Shown in pieces: positions 25,956 to 34,992 of a stretch of 64,000 bases of DNA. The notes beneath the pieces are model-generated. The model made no database searches, was not told the DNA's origin, and worked only from the letters and a program-made list of their open reading frames with translations. Made by a program: the position numbers and the translations under genes. Position 1 is the first letter of the stretch, and each line of letters opens with the position of its first letter. Source of the stretch: Blastococcus sp. CT_GayMR19 (GTDB lineage Bacteria; Actinomycetota; Actinomycetes; Mycobacteriales; Geodermatophilaceae); the NCBI RefSeq assembly GCF_004570385.1, contig NZ_SPQL01000012.1, positions 62,001 to 126,000 of the forward strand, written 5' to 3'.

Positions 25956-26210
25956 CCGCTGCGCGGGGTTCCCTCCTCGGCTCACGTCCCGTCGTCCTTC
26001 GGGGAACCCTCCGGGCCCCCGCTCAGGACGACCGCTTCGCGGGACCTCGACCGGGCTCGGGCACCTGGTCCTCGCGGCTCGGGTACTCTTGCTCCTGTTG
26101 CCCGGCGAGGGAGCCCTGCTCCGTGATCGACGTGCGTCTGCCCTCAGGGGTGTGCCGCGCTCGTGCGCCGGCCCGCAGACCCGATCCACCTCTTGAGGAG
26201 CACACCCCCC
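25956..26210 (+). other. Partial second repeat copy and rplY leader
   Basis: About 25995-26035 matches part of the dispersed repeat again (GGGGAACCCTCCGGGCCCC, then CGCTCAGGACG), so the repeat is present here as one and a fraction copies. TACTCT at 26084-26089 is a possible -10 box for rplY, giving a leader of roughly 115 nt. No gene is seen; an open frame to 26163 has no coding character. Confidence 0.5.
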
Positions 26211-26903
26211 GTGGCAGATTTCCGCCTCGAAGCAGAGACCCGCACCGAGTTCGGCAAGGGCAGCGCCCGCCGCGACCGCCGTGCCGGGCGCGTCCCCGCC
26301 GTCCTCTACGGCCACGGCCAGGACGTCGTCCACCTGTCCCTGCCGGCCCGTGAGTTCGCGGCCGCCCTGCGCAACGGCGGCACCAACGCCCTCCTGACCA
26401 TCGTGCTCGACGGCAAGGAGCAGCTGGCGCTCACCAAGGCCGTGCAGCGCGACCCGCTGACCCGGGTGCACAAGCACGCCGACCTGCTGCTGGTCCGCCG
26501 CGGCGAGAAGACGACCGTCGACGTCCCCATCGTCATCGTCGGTGAGGTGGCTCCCGACACGATCCCGAACCACCAGCTGAGCACGGTGCAGATCGAGGCC
26601 GACGCCACGAAGCTGCCCGACAGCATCGAGGTCGACGTGACCGGCCGGTCCGCGGGCCAGAACATCACCGCCGGCGACCTGGTCCTGCCGCGTGGCGCCA
26701 CGCTGATCACCGACGCCGAGGCGCTCGTGATCGGCTTCCTCGGCGCCCCGACGGCCGAGCAGCTCGAGGCCGAGCTGGAGGAGGCCGAGGCCGAGGCCGG
26801 CATCGAGCGCGAGGAGTCCGACGAGGCCGCTGCCGAGGCCACCGAGGCGGCCGAGGACTCCGTCCCGTCCGAGGCCGGCACCGGTCCGGACGACAAGTCC
26901 TGA
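26211..26903 (+). CDS. rplY: 50S ribosomal protein L25 / general stress protein Ctc
   Basis: The 230-residue, Ctc-type long form has an N-terminal L25 domain ([35 protein letters not shown]), a C-terminal TL5-like beta domain ([14 protein letters not shown] ... [10 protein letters not shown]) and a Glu/Ala-rich acidic tail. It binds 5S rRNA in the central protuberance. The GTG at 26211 is used with GAGGAG about 11 nt upstream. The gene sits between prs and pth, as in many actinobacteria. Confidence 0.94.
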   Translation: MADFRLEAETRTEFGKGSARRDRRAGRVPAVLYGHGQDVVHLSLPAREFAAALRNGGTNALLTIVLDGKEQLALTKAVQRDPLTRVHKHADLLLVRRGEKTTVDVPIVIVGEVAPDTIPNHQLSTVQIEADATKLPDSIEVDVTGRSAGQNITAGDLVLPRGATLITDAEALVIGFLGAPTAEQLEAELEEAEAEAGIEREESDEAAAEATEAAEDSVPSEAGTGPDDKS

Positions 26904-26934
26904 GCGGGATCCGCTGACCGAGCGCACGATCCCC

Positions 26935-26961
26935 GGGGGCGCCGGCACTGCCGGCGCCCCC
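26935..26961. terminator. 12-bp perfect GC stem-loop between rplY and pth
   Basis: GGGGGCGCCGGC (26935-26946) pairs perfectly with GCCGGCGCCCCC (26950-26961) across a 3-nt loop. There is no T-tract. It ends 15 bp before the pth start and may be an attenuating terminator of rplY or hold down pth expression. Confidence 0.6.
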
Positions 26962-26976
26962 GCGGCCGCACCCCCC

Positions 26977-27564
26977 GTGCCCGAGGGCCCCTTCCTGGTG
27001 GTCGGGCTCGGCAACCCGGGCCCGGGATATGCCGGGAACCGGCACAACGTCGGGGCGATGGTCCTCGACGAGCTCGCCGCGCGGGCCGGGATCCGGCTGT
27101 CGCCGGGCAAGGGCGCCCGCGCCCGTGCCGTCTCCGGGGAGGGCAGGCTCGCCGGGCGCCGCGTCGTCCTCGCGCGTCCCCTCACGTACATGAACGAGTC
27201 CGGGAGTCCGGTACGCGGCCTGCTGGACTACCACTCCCTTCCGCCGGAGAGCCTCGTCGTCGTGCACGACGAGCTGGACATCGCCTTCGGAGCGGTGCGG
27301 CTCAAGCGCGGCGGGGGCGAGGGCGGCCACAACGGTCTGCGGTCGATCAGCCGGACCGCCGGCACGAAGGACTACCTGCGGGTGCGCGTCGGGATCGGCC
27401 GGCCGCCCGGTCGGCAGGACCCGGCCGACTTCGTGCTGAAGGACTTCTCGGCGACGGAGCGGAAGGAACTCGACCTGCTGCTGGCCGAGGCGGTCGACGC
27501 CACCGAGCTGCTCCTCGAGCGTGGCCTGGAGGCGGCGCAGAACCTCGTCCACGTCCGGGACTGA
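26977..27564 (+). CDS. pth: Peptidyl-tRNA hydrolase
   Basis: The 195-residue enzyme frees tRNA from dropped-off peptidyl-tRNA. The active-site residues are in place: [20 protein letters not shown] with the catalytic His in [29 protein letters not shown] and [13 protein letters not shown]. The GTG at 26977 gives a normal N-terminus ([15 protein letters not shown]). A terminator follows at 27648, before the polysaccharide locus. Confidence 0.95.
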   Translation: MPEGPFLVVGLGNPGPGYAGNRHNVGAMVLDELAARAGIRLSPGKGARARAVSGEGRLAGRRVVLARPLTYMNESGSPVRGLLDYHSLPPESLVVVHDELDIAFGAVRLKRGGGEGGHNGLRSISRTAGTKDYLRVRVGIGRPPGRQDPADFVLKDFSATERKELDLLLAEAVDATELLLERGLEAAQNLVHVRD

Positions 27565-27647
27565 TACGCGGTGTGGTCCTGCGCCCTCCGTGAGCACGCA
27601 GCGTCACCTGAGTCACCTGATCGTGGCTGGTCGCCGCAATCCAGGTT

Positions 27648-27682
27648 GACCCTCCGTCACGAACACCGGAGGGTCGTTGTTT
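27648..27682 (+). terminator. Intrinsic terminator after pth
   Basis: GACCCTCCG (27648-27656) pairs with CGGAGGGTC (27667-27675) over a 10-nt loop, followed by GTTGTTT. This is one of the few stem-plus-T-rich terminators in the window. A GTCACCTGA direct repeat (27603-27620) precedes it. Confidence 0.75.
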
Positions 27683-27695
27683 CTGAGGACGGATC

Positions 27696-29492
27696 ATGCG
27701 TCCACCACACGGGGGTCGGGGGTTATTCGTGGCTGAAGGGAAGAAGGCGCGCCCGACCGGTGGCAAGACCCCGGTGGGTGGCGACGACCTCTTCCCTCAC
27801 GGCGACCCGACCGTGGAGCTGCCGCGCACGGTGCGGCGATCCGCCGGCTCCGGTTCCGGCTCGTCCCCGCTCGCCGAGGCCGCCCGCAGGAACAAGGACG
27901 CCGAGCTGGCCCGGGCCGCGGAGCTGGCGGCCGAAGCGGCTGCGTCCGGTGTGGACGAGGACGCGATGTTCGACTCGACCTCCGTCCGCCCGCTGCGGCA
28001 GCTCCGTCCGGTGCCTCCGCTGGCCCGCGCGGCTGCTCGTGACCTCGTGAAGCCGGTCCCGGCCCTGCGTCCCGTGTACGACCCGCTCTCGGCACGACGT
28101 CGCCGCGCACCCGGCTGGCTCGTCCGCTACACCGGCAGCCTGGTCGTGGCGGATGTCGCCGCGGCCGCCGCGGCCGGCGGCGCAGCCCTGGCAGTCGCCG
28201 GCGCCACGACCGCTGCCGTGGCGGCGGCGCTGTCGCTCGTGGCGGGGTGGCCGGCGCTGGTGGCGATGTCGGGTGGCTATGCCGAGCGCCGCCTGGGCGC
28301 CGGCACGGACGAGTTCCGCCGGGTGCTCCTGGCCGGCCTCCTCGCGGTCGCCGTCCTCAGCACGTCGGCGGTCGCCTTCGCGCAGCCGGACCTGCGGAGC
28401 TTCGTGCTGCTGGGTGCGCCGAACGCCACCTTCCTGGCGCTGATGGCCCGGCTGGTCCTGCGCCACCGCCTCCACGCTGCCCGGAGGCGTGGGGCGATGA
28501 CCAAGCAGGTCGTCGTGGTCGGCCGGGAGATCGCCGTGCTCGACCTGGTCCGCCGGCTGCGGCGCGACCCGGACGCCGGCCTGAGGGTGGTCGGTGCCTG
28601 CGTGCCCAACCCGCGTTCGGCAGGGCTGCTGGCAGGGGAGGACGTGCCTGTCCTCGCCGGCATGGCCGACGCCGTCGAAGCGCTCGAGCGGACCCGGGCG
28701 GACGCCGTCGTGGTGGCCTCCGCGAGCGAGACGGCCGGCCAGTACCTGCGCGACCTCTCCTGGCGGCTCGAGGGCACGAACATCGAGATCCTCGTCGCCC
28801 CGGGGCTGGTCGAGGTGTCGCCCGACCGCCTGCAGGTCCGGCCGACGACGTCCTTCCCGCTCCTCCACGTCCGGGAACCCGAGTTCCGCGGTGTCCGCCG
28901 GCTGGTGAAGTCCGTCTTCGACCGGTCCATGGCGGCGCTCGCGCTGCTGTTCCTGGGTCCCGTCCTGCTCGCCCTCGCCGTCGCTGTCCGCCTGTCCGGC
29001 CCGGGGCCGGTGCTGTACCGCCAGGAGCGCGTGGGCGTCAACGGACGGATGTTCACGATCCTGAAGTTCCGCAGCATGGTCGTCGACGCCGAGAAGCGTC
29101 TCGAGGACATCCGGGACGCCAGCATCTCCGACGGGCTGCTGTTCAAGATGCGCGACGACCCCCGGGTGACCCCTGTGGGCCGGTGGATGCGGCGTCTCTC
29201 GCTGGACGAGCTGCCCCAGCTCTTCAACGTCCTCGGCGGAACGATGTCGCTGGTCGGTCCTCGACCGCCCCTGCCGAGCGAGGTGGCCCGCTACGACTCG
29301 CAGGTCCAGCGCCGGCTGCTCGTGAAGCCAGGACTGACCGGCCTCTGGCAGATCTCCGGCCGCAGCGACCTGCCCTGGGAGGAAGCGGTGCGCCTCGATC
29401 TGCGATACGTCGAGAACTGGTCGCTGTCGCTGGACCTCCGGATCATGTGGCGTACCGGCCGCGCGGTGCTGCGCTCCTCCGGCGCGTACTGA
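27696..29492 (+). CDS. Exopolysaccharide priming sugar-phosphate transferase (WbaP/CpsE type), copy 1
   Basis: The 598-residue polyprenyl-phosphate hexose-1-P transferase starts polysaccharide repeat-unit synthesis. A disordered N-terminal 120 residues is followed by four hydrophobic helices, a CoA-binding-like Rossmann region (TKQVVVVGREIAVLDLVRRL) and the catalytic bacterial sugar transferase domain. That domain has RLSGPGPVLYRQERVGVNG, ILKFRSMVVDAE, KMRDDPRVTPVGRWMRRLSLDELPQ, MSLVGPRPPLP and KPGLTGLWQISGRSDLP. The ATG at 27696 has GAGG upstream; a GTG at 27729 is the alternative. The next gene is a close paralogue. Confidence 0.9.
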   Translation: MRPPHGGRGLFVAEGKKARPTGGKTPVGGDDLFPHGDPTVELPRTVRRSAGSGSGSSPLAEAARRNKDAELARAAELAAEAAASGVDEDAMFDSTSVRPLRQLRPVPPLARAAARDLVKPVPALRPVYDPLSARRRRAPGWLVRYTGSLVVADVAAAAAAGGAALAVAGATTAAVAAALSLVAGWPALVAMSGGYAERRLGAGTDEFRRVLLAGLLAVAVLSTSAVAFAQPDLRSFVLLGAPNATFLALMARLVLRHRLHAARRRGAMTKQVVVVGREIAVLDLVRRLRRDPDAGLRVVGACVPNPRSAGLLAGEDVPVLAGMADAVEALERTRADAVVVASASETAGQYLRDLSWRLEGTNIEILVAPGLVEVSPDRLQVRPTTSFPLLHVREPEFRGVRRLVKSVFDRSMAALALLFLGPVLLALAVAVRLSGPGPVLYRQERVGVNGRMFTILKFRSMVVDAEKRLEDIRDASISDGLLFKMRDDPRVTPVGRWMRRLSLDELPQLFNVLGGTMSLVGPRPPLPSEVARYDSQVQRRLLVKPGLTGLWQISGRSDLPWEEAVRLDLRYVENWSLSLDLRIMWRTGRAVLRSSGAY

Positions 29493-29551
29493 CCCGTGGT
29501 CGAGGGGGCGGTGCCCGCCCGCCCGCAAGGGTGAACTGACGGGTGCCACGG

Positions 29552-29580
29552 TTGACTCATCGGTGACTCACCGTGAGGAT
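29552..29580 (+). promoter_or_regulatory. Possible promoter of the second priming transferase
   Basis: TTGACT (29552-29557), a 17-bp spacer and GAGGAT (29575-29580). TGACTCA also occurs twice here and CACGGT/ACCGTG can pair around it, so a regulator may bind. Confidence 0.35.
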
Positions 29581-29686
29581 GGCTGCAGATCGATTGCACC
29601 ACCGGATGGTGAACGGCCTGGCAGACGGGCTGTTTCGTCACGACACCGGTAAGCGTTCGATTACAGTGCGTGACACGGGGGGAACC

Positions 29687-31189
29687 ATGTTGTTGGAGCA
29701 CGGCAAGCTGGCCGGCGGTGTCGGGTACGTCCCGTCGCCGCGGAAGGGCGCCGGCGTCGAGGAGCTCGTTCCGGCCTCGGCCACCCATCGTCCGACCGTC
29801 CGCTGGGCGCGCAGCTACGCCCGCGCGCTGGTCGCGTTCGAGACCGCCGCCGCCGCCGTCGCCGGTGGCAGCGTCGTCCTCACGCACCCGGCCGACGCCC
29901 CGATGTCGAGCTCGCTGTTCTGGGCCGCTCTGCTCCTGGTCCCTGCCTGGCCGATGCTGCTCCGCGCGTCCGGTGCCCACGCCGAGCGCGTCTTCGGCAC
30001 CGGCAGCGACGAGTACCGCCGCGTCGGCCGGGCGGGCCTGCTGCTGCTCGCCTTCGCCGGGTTCATCTCCTACGCCGCCGCCCTGGACCTCAGCCGTGCG
30101 CTCGTCGTCGTCGCCATGCCGGCACTCGTGGCCGTGACGCTGGTGGGCCGGTACGCCGCCCGGTCACGACTGCGCCGCCTGCGCGCACAGGGACGCTGCA
30201 CGAAGCGCGTCGTCGTGGTGGGCCGCGGAGGCGCCGCCCTCGACCTGGCCGCGCAGATGCGGCGGGAGAACTTCGCCGGGATGCACGTCGTGGCGCTCTG
30301 CGTGACCCCCGCGGACCGGGCGCGCGTCGCCGGTGTCGCCGACGTGCCGGTCGGCGGTATGGACGACGTGGTCTCCCTGGCGACCGGGCTGGGAGCGGAC
30401 ACGATCGCGGTGACCTCCGCCAGCGAGACCGCCGCGCAGTACCTGCGGCAGCTCTCCTGGCAGCTGGAAGGCAGCGGGATCGAGCTGCTCGTCGCACCCG
30501 GTCTGATCGAGGTCGCGGGGCCGCGCCTGCACATCCGCCCCTTCGAGGGGCTGCCCCTCCTGTCGGTCGAGCAGCCTCGCTTCGAGGGCTGGGGACGCAT
30601 GGTCAAGGGCGGCGTCGATCGCTGCGGGGCCGTCGTGGCGTTGCTCGTCCTCGCCCCGGTCCTCCTGGGGATCGCGGCGGCCGTCCGGCTGTCCAGCCCC
30701 GGCCCGGTGCTGTACCGGCAGGAGCGCGTGGGCGTGAACGGCCGGACCTTCACCATGCTGAAGTTCCGGAGCATGGTCGTCGACGCCGAGGAGCGCCTGG
30801 AGCAGATCCAGGCCGCCAACATCTCCGACGGCCTGCTGTTCAAGATGCGCGACGACCCGCGGGTGACCCCCATCGGGCGGTGGCTGCGGCGGCTCTCGCT
30901 GGACGAGCTGCCCCAGCTCCTCAACGTGCTCGGTGGCTCCATGTCGCTGGTCGGTCCGCGGCCTCCGCTGCCCACCGAGGTCGCGCAGTACGACTCGCAG
31001 GTCCGCCGCCGGCTCTTGGTGAAGCCGGGACTCACCGGCCTCTGGCAGATCTCGGGACGCAGCGACCTGCCCTGGGAGGAGGCCGTGCGCCTCGACCTGC
31101 GGTACGTCGAGAACTGGTCCCTGGCCCTCGACGCGCTGATCCTGTGGAAGACCTTCCGCGCCGTCCTGAGCTCGTCCGGCGCCTACTGA
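29687..31189 (+). CDS. Exopolysaccharide priming sugar-phosphate transferase, copy 2
   Basis: This 500-residue protein is a paralogue of the preceding gene. The catalytic domain is nearly identical (LYRQERVGVNGRTFTMLKFR, LFKMRDDPRVTPIGRW, LSLDELPQLLNVLGGSMSLV, LWQISGRSDLPWEEAVRL, RAVLSSSGAY). The N-terminal helices and Rossmann region have diverged, and the long disordered N-terminus of copy 1 is mostly absent. The ATG at 29687 follows GGGGGA at good spacing; the open frame before it (from 29573) is not conserved. Two copies may prime different glycans or differ in regulation. Confidence 0.89.
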   Translation: MLLEHGKLAGGVGYVPSPRKGAGVEELVPASATHRPTVRWARSYARALVAFETAAAAVAGGSVVLTHPADAPMSSSLFWAALLLVPAWPMLLRASGAHAERVFGTGSDEYRRVGRAGLLLLAFAGFISYAAALDLSRALVVVAMPALVAVTLVGRYAARSRLRRLRAQGRCTKRVVVVGRGGAALDLAAQMRRENFAGMHVVALCVTPADRARVAGVADVPVGGMDDVVSLATGLGADTIAVTSASETAAQYLRQLSWQLEGSGIELLVAPGLIEVAGPRLHIRPFEGLPLLSVEQPRFEGWGRMVKGGVDRCGAVVALLVLAPVLLGIAAAVRLSSPGPVLYRQERVGVNGRTFTMLKFRSMVVDAEERLEQIQAANISDGLLFKMRDDPRVTPIGRWLRRLSLDELPQLLNVLGGSMSLVGPRPPLPTEVAQYDSQVRRRLLVKPGLTGLWQISGRSDLPWEEAVRLDLRYVENWSLALDALILWKTFRAVLSSSGAY

Positions 31190-31235
31190 CCTTCCGGCCC
31201 GCACCGGGCCGCCGGGCAGGACCTCTCCTCGGGCC

Positions 31236-31286
31236 GGCGGCTGAGCCGGCCGCGACGAGCATGAGCGCGGCAACGGCTCAGCCGCC
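31236..31286 (+). terminator. Large stem-loop after the second priming transferase
   Basis: GGCGGCTGAGCC (31236-31247) pairs perfectly with GGCTCAGCCGCC (31275-31286), enclosing a second stem GCCGCG/CGCGGC. It lies 47 bp after the stop and probably ends the transcript. Confidence 0.7.
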
Positions 31287-31608
31287 CGCGAGACACCCCC
31301 GGGCACCCCGGAGGAACGCCCCTCCGGCCGCGTGAGCGGCGCGACGGATCGGGTGGCTCGCCGCGCCGTTGACCGGCAACGCCGCCGGCGGCGCCGGTCC
31401 TCGAACGGCCGGACCGGCCCCGCAGGACACCCCGCGGGCCGACGCACGGCGCCCGCTGACTCCAAGGGGTGAGCGGGCGCATGCGGAGCGTGCTATTGGC
31501 CTTTTCTCACTTTAGCCTCGACGGGACTCCTCTTCGAGGAGTCCCGACTCCGGTGGAATTCCACTCCTCGCATTGGTCGGTCGACACGACGAGCATTGAG
31601 GACACGAA
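31287..31608 (+). other. AT-richer leader region with hairpins upstream of the glycosyltransferase operon
   Basis: No convincing protein frame. GCGCCCGCT/AGCGGGCGC (31449-31457 with 31472-31480) is followed by a T-rich stretch. CGGGACTCCTC/GAGGAGTCCCG (31522-31532 with 31536-31546) is an 11-bp hairpin, and GTGGAATTCCAC (31553-31564) is a perfect palindrome. ATTGGTCG at 31572-31579 is the reverse complement of a motif before wzc and wzy. From about 31490 the composition is clearly less GC-rich than the genes around it. It probably holds the promoter. Confidence 0.5.
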
Positions 31609-31746
31609 ATGGCCGCGACTCATCCGGTCCCACCCGGCGAACTCGTCGTGGGAATGGGACAGGACATCACGGGGAGCCGCCACGGTGGCGGAATCCGGAA
31701 TGTGTCGGTGGTCCGCACCTCCGCCATTGTCGCGGCGTCCCGATGA
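31609..31746 (+). CDS. 45-codon leader ORF overlapping the TagA/WecG-type gene
   Basis: ATG at 31609 with TGAGGA 8 nt upstream opens a 45-codon frame (MAATHPVPPGELVVGMGQ at the start, RNVSVVRTSAIVAASR at the end). Its TGA at 31744-31746 overlaps the ATG of the glycosyltransferase as ATGA. The signal is far better than the ribosome-binding site of the glycosyltransferase itself, so coupled translation is likely. No family was recognised, and the peptide could be a leader rather than a functional protein. Confidence 0.5.
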   Translation: MAATHPVPPGELVVGMGQDITGSRHGGGIRNVSVVRTSAIVAASR

Positions 31747-32567
31747 CCGCGGCCCCGCGGCAGAGCGCGCCTCTGTCGGATGACGTGCTCGACCTCCGTG
31801 GACAGCCGGCGCTCGTGCTCGCCGACCCGGCCGAGACCCCGGAGCGTCAGTTCGCGGCGATGCTGCTCGCCGACCTGCGGCGTGGTTCCGGTGCGACGGT
31901 CACCTGGCTGAACCACTACAGCGCGATGCAGTCCCTGCACGGCGGCGTCCAGCTGGACCGCTTCGACTACCTGGGCCTGGACGGCATCCTGCTGTGCCAC
32001 CTGCTGAAGTCGGAAGCCCCGCGAACGAGCGCCGACCTCGTCCTCCCGTTGCTGCTCGAGCACCCCGTGCGGCTCCGCGTCGCCCTCATCGGTTCGACGC
32101 AGGAGACGCTGCACGCCGTCGCGGCCAAGATCGAGGCCCAGTACGGACACCACGTCGTCCTCCTGCGGGACGGCTACGCCGGTCTGTCCACGCCGGCGGA
32201 GCTCCGCGACGAGCTGCGCGCGGCCCGGGTCCAGGTGGCCGTCGTCGGACTGGGGGCGCCGCTGCAGGACCACTACGCGCTGGCGCTCCGGAGCCCCGGT
32301 GTCGTGGTCGCCACCTGCGGCGGCTGGCTGGACCAGTTCGCGGGGGACACCTACTACCCGGCGTGGGCCTATCCGCTGCGGCTGAACTGGCTCGTCCGAC
32401 TGGCTCGGGAACCGAGGCGGCTGTGGCGTCGCTACACGGTCGACGCGGTCCGGGCACTCCGGTCGCGGACGGCCCTGCGCCAGTACGTCACCGGCGTGGG
32501 CCGTCGCCCGATGACCGCGGTCATCTTCCAGCCCGGCACGGCCACGGCCGATGCCCCGGCTGCCTGA
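31743..32567 (+). CDS. WecG/TagA/CpsF-type glycosyltransferase (GT26)
   Basis: The 274-residue protein matches GT26 in length and fold: LDRFDYLGLDGILLCHLL, RVALIGSTQETLHAVAAKI, VQVAVVGLGAPLQDHYAL and VVATCGGWLDQFAGD. The family adds the second sugar to a lipid-linked primer. The usual PKQE and GVGxxFDxxAG motifs are altered (APLQD, CGGWLDQFAG), so acceptor or donor may differ. The start lacks a good ribosome-binding site of its own and overlaps the 45-codon leader ORF. The GT4 gene follows 12 bp later. Confidence 0.82.
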   Translation: MTAAPRQSAPLSDDVLDLRGQPALVLADPAETPERQFAAMLLADLRRGSGATVTWLNHYSAMQSLHGGVQLDRFDYLGLDGILLCHLLKSEAPRTSADLVLPLLLEHPVRLRVALIGSTQETLHAVAAKIEAQYGHHVVLLRDGYAGLSTPAELRDELRAARVQVAVVGLGAPLQDHYALALRSPGVVVATCGGWLDQFAGDTYYPAWAYPLRLNWLVRLAREPRRLWRRYTVDAVRALRSRTALRQYVTGVGRRPMTAVIFQPGTATADAPAA

Positions 32568-32579
32568 ACAGGAGCAGCC

Positions 32580-33695
32580 ATGCTGATCAGCGTCCAGCCC
32601 CACCTTCGCTTCGGAGGCGCGGAGCGGCAGACCGTTCTGCTGTCCAACGTGCTGCAACGACGCCGGGCCACTCCTGCTGTCGTGCTGCACGAGGCGACGG
32701 GAGGGCTCCTGGAGGAGCTGCACCCCGACATCCCGGTCGAGTCCCTGGGGCTGGACGACCACCTGCTCACCCCGCTCGTCGCGCGCCGGCTGCGGAAGAC
32801 CCTCGACGAGAAGTTCCGGACCGGCGAGAAGTCGCTGGTCGCGCTCCACCTGTGGTCGAGCATCCTGGCCGGCGGCCTGGCGGAACGGCCGGACGACGAC
32901 GCGTTCACGTTCGTCTACTACGAGGACCTCGACCCCTCCGAGCATGCCCGCTTCATCCCGCTCGGCCGCCTCAAGCAGCGGCTCGTCCAGCGCGTCTTCC
33001 GCCGCAAGGACGTCGTCGTCGCCAACACCGACCGGGTCGCCGATGCGATGGTGCGCGTGTACGGCCTGGACACCCGCCCGCGGGTCATCAGCCCCGGGGT
33101 CGACCTGCACGCACTGAAGGCGGCGGCGGAGGAGCGGGTCCCGGCCGAGCCGCGGGTCCGGCCGCTGAAGGTCGCCACGGTGGGTTCGCTGGTCCCGCTG
33201 AAGGGCCTGGACGTCATCTACGAGGGGCTGCTCGCGTCGGGACTCGAGTGCGAGTGGCACGTCGTCGGGGAGGGCCCGCTGCGGGGCTGGCTCGACAGCC
33301 TGCCCTCCGACGGGCCCGTGGTGGTGCGGGCCCACGGCGGGAACCCGCGGCCGTACGAGGTGGTGCGGGACGCCGACCTGCTCGTCCACGGATCGCACTC
33401 CGAGGCGCTGGGTCTGGTCCTCCTCGAGGCGATCGGGACGGGCGTGCCGGTCGTCAGCGCCGCATCCATGGGCCCCAGCGAGATCCATTCCGTGCTGGGC
33501 GAGCGCCCCGAGATCCTCAGCCTCTTCCCCGTGGGGGACTCCGCCGGCCTGGCCCTGACGCTGAAGGAACGGGCGACGGAGCTGGACCGGACGCCCGACC
33601 TCGCGGTCATGCAGCGGCACATCGAGCGCTACTCGATCGACGCCGCCGCGGACGCCTGGACCGAACTCGCCGGTGAGCATGGCTGCTCCCTGTAG
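32580..33695 (+). CDS. GT4-family glycosyltransferase
   Basis: The 371-residue GT-B enzyme starts LISVQPHLRFGGAERQTVLLSNVL, with the GGAE acceptor-side motif. It has KVATVGSLVPLKGLDVIYEGL in the nucleotide-sugar domain, and the EX7E motif HSEALGLVLLEAIGTGVPVV (first Glu in HSEALG, second in LLEA). It adds a sugar to the lipid-linked repeat unit; the sugar cannot be predicted. The ATG at 32580 follows AGGAG. The last 23 bp overlap the flippase gene. Confidence 0.88.
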   Translation: MLISVQPHLRFGGAERQTVLLSNVLQRRRATPAVVLHEATGGLLEELHPDIPVESLGLDDHLLTPLVARRLRKTLDEKFRTGEKSLVALHLWSSILAGGLAERPDDDAFTFVYYEDLDPSEHARFIPLGRLKQRLVQRVFRRKDVVVANTDRVADAMVRVYGLDTRPRVISPGVDLHALKAAAEERVPAEPRVRPLKVATVGSLVPLKGLDVIYEGLLASGLECEWHVVGEGPLRGWLDSLPSDGPVVVRAHGGNPRPYEVVRDADLLVHGSHSEALGLVLLEAIGTGVPVVSAASMGPSEIHSVLGERPEILSLFPVGDSAGLALTLKERATELDRTPDLAVMQRHIERYSIDAAADAWTELAGEHGCSL

Positions 33696-34992
33696 CGAGG
33701 CCGGCACCCTCACACGGCAGGTCGCGGACGGATCTCCCGCCGTCCCGTGGCGGCGGGTGTCCTCGTTCGTCGGCCTGCCGCTGATCTCCCTGCTGGGGTC
33801 GCTGGCGATCCTCCCGGCGGTCGCCTCCGCCGGCGGTGCCCGGGGCTGGGCGGCGGTGGCACTGGGGCAGGCGCTCGGGGGAGGGGCGGCGACGGTCCTG
33901 CAGTACGGGTGGGGATTCGTCGGGCCGACCCGCCTCCTGACGCTGTCCCCCCTCGACCGGGGCCGGCTGCTGTGGGTCAGCATGCTGTCCCGGCTGCTCG
34001 TCGGCGCACTCCTGCTCCCGGCGGCCGCCGCGGCGGCCGCCGTGCTGGCGCCGGACGGGTACCGCCTCCTGGCGGCACTCACCGCGCTCGCGCTCGGGAC
34101 GACGGGCCTGTCGGCGCTGTGGTTCTTCGTCGGCAAGGGGCAGCCGGGTTCGGCGGCCCGGTACGAGACGGTCCCCCGGGTGGTCGTGCTGCTCGCGGCC
34201 GCCGCGGTGGTGCTGCTGACGCAGGACGCGATCTGGTACCCGGTCCTGTTCCTGGGCGGTCAGGTGCTGGCGACCGGCTGGCTCACCTGCCGTCTCGGCG
34301 TCGTCTCGCTGGGCCGCACGACGTGGGCGGCCGCGGTGCGCGTGCTCCGCGAGCAGCGTGCCGCAGCCGGCACCGACGTGGTCTTCGCGGTGATCCTGGC
34401 CGTGCCGACGTCACTCCTGGCCGCGGTCGCGCCCGGGGCGGTGGCGACCTTCGCCGCCGGGGAGCGGGTGCAGATCCTGGCCAAGTCGGGCATCCAGCCG
34501 GTGTTCAACGCCTTCCAGGGCTGGGTCTCGGAGGCGCCGGCCGAAGCGGCCGCCCGGATGCGGCTGGCCGTCGGAGCCACGTCCGCGTGTGGCGCCCTCG
34601 GTGGCCTCGTGTTCGCCGTCGGCCTGCCCGTGGTCGACGACGCACTGTTCGCCGGCGAGGTCAGCGTCGGCCACGGCGTCAGCGTCTTCCTCGGCCTGTC
34701 GCTGGCGCTGTACGCGCTGACGTCCTCGATCACCTTCACCGTGCTGGCGCCGGCCGGCCTCACCGGCGCCATCTTCCGCAGCACGGCGGTGGGGGCGCTG
34801 GTCGTCGTCGTGGGGATCGCGATCCTCTCGCCGCTGTTCGGAGCGGTGGGTGGCGCGGTGTCGGTGGCGGTGGCGCAGGCGGCCGCCCTGGTCGCCCAGA
34901 TCCCGGCGTGCCGGCGGGTGCTGCGCGGGGGCGGCCGGCCGGCTGCGCGCAGCGCCGACGACAGCCCGCCGGTGGTGTCCGCCGTCGCGTGA
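33673..34992 (+). CDS. Wzx-like polysaccharide flippase
   Basis: The 439-residue protein has about 12 transmembrane helices, in the layout of MATE/MVF-superfamily flippases (SFVGLPLISLLGSLAILPAV, a central loop with FNAFQGWVSEAPAEAAARMRLA, VGGAVSVAVAQAAALVAQI near the end). It would move the undecaprenyl-linked repeat unit outward. Sequence signals in this family are weak, so the call rests on topology and on the neighbours. The start is the GTG at 33673 or the ATG at 33679, both inside the end of the GT4 gene. Confidence 0.78.
   Translation: MSMAAPCSEAGTLTRQVADGSPAVPWRRVSSFVGLPLISLLGSLAILPAVASAGGARGWAAVALGQALGGGAATVLQYGWGFVGPTRLLTLSPLDRGRLLWVSMLSRLLVGALLLPAAAAAAAVLAPDGYRLLAALTALALGTTGLSALWFFVGKGQPGSAARYETVPRVVVLLAAAAVVLLTQDAIWYPVLFLGGQVLATGWLTCRLGVVSLGRTTWAAAVRVLREQRAAAGTDVVFAVILAVPTSLLAAVAPGAVATFAAGERVQILAKSGIQPVFNAFQGWVSEAPAEAAARMRLAVGATSACGALGGLVFAVGLPVVDDALFAGEVSVGHGVSVFLGLSLALYALTSSITFTVLAPAGLTGAIFRSTAVGALVVVVGIAILSPLFGAVGGAVSVAVAQAAALVAQIPACRRVLRGGGRPAARSADDSPPVVSAVA

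Noticed and set aside
21960-27191. A 1743-codon minus-strand open frame
   Set aside because: It covers glmU, prs, rplY and the desaturase out of frame, with low-complexity translation; it is a high-GC artefact.
31469-31783. A 104-codon frame upstream of the glycosyltransferase
   Set aside because: It has no ribosome-binding site or family signal and overlaps hairpins; the 45-codon frame at 31609 is better supported.
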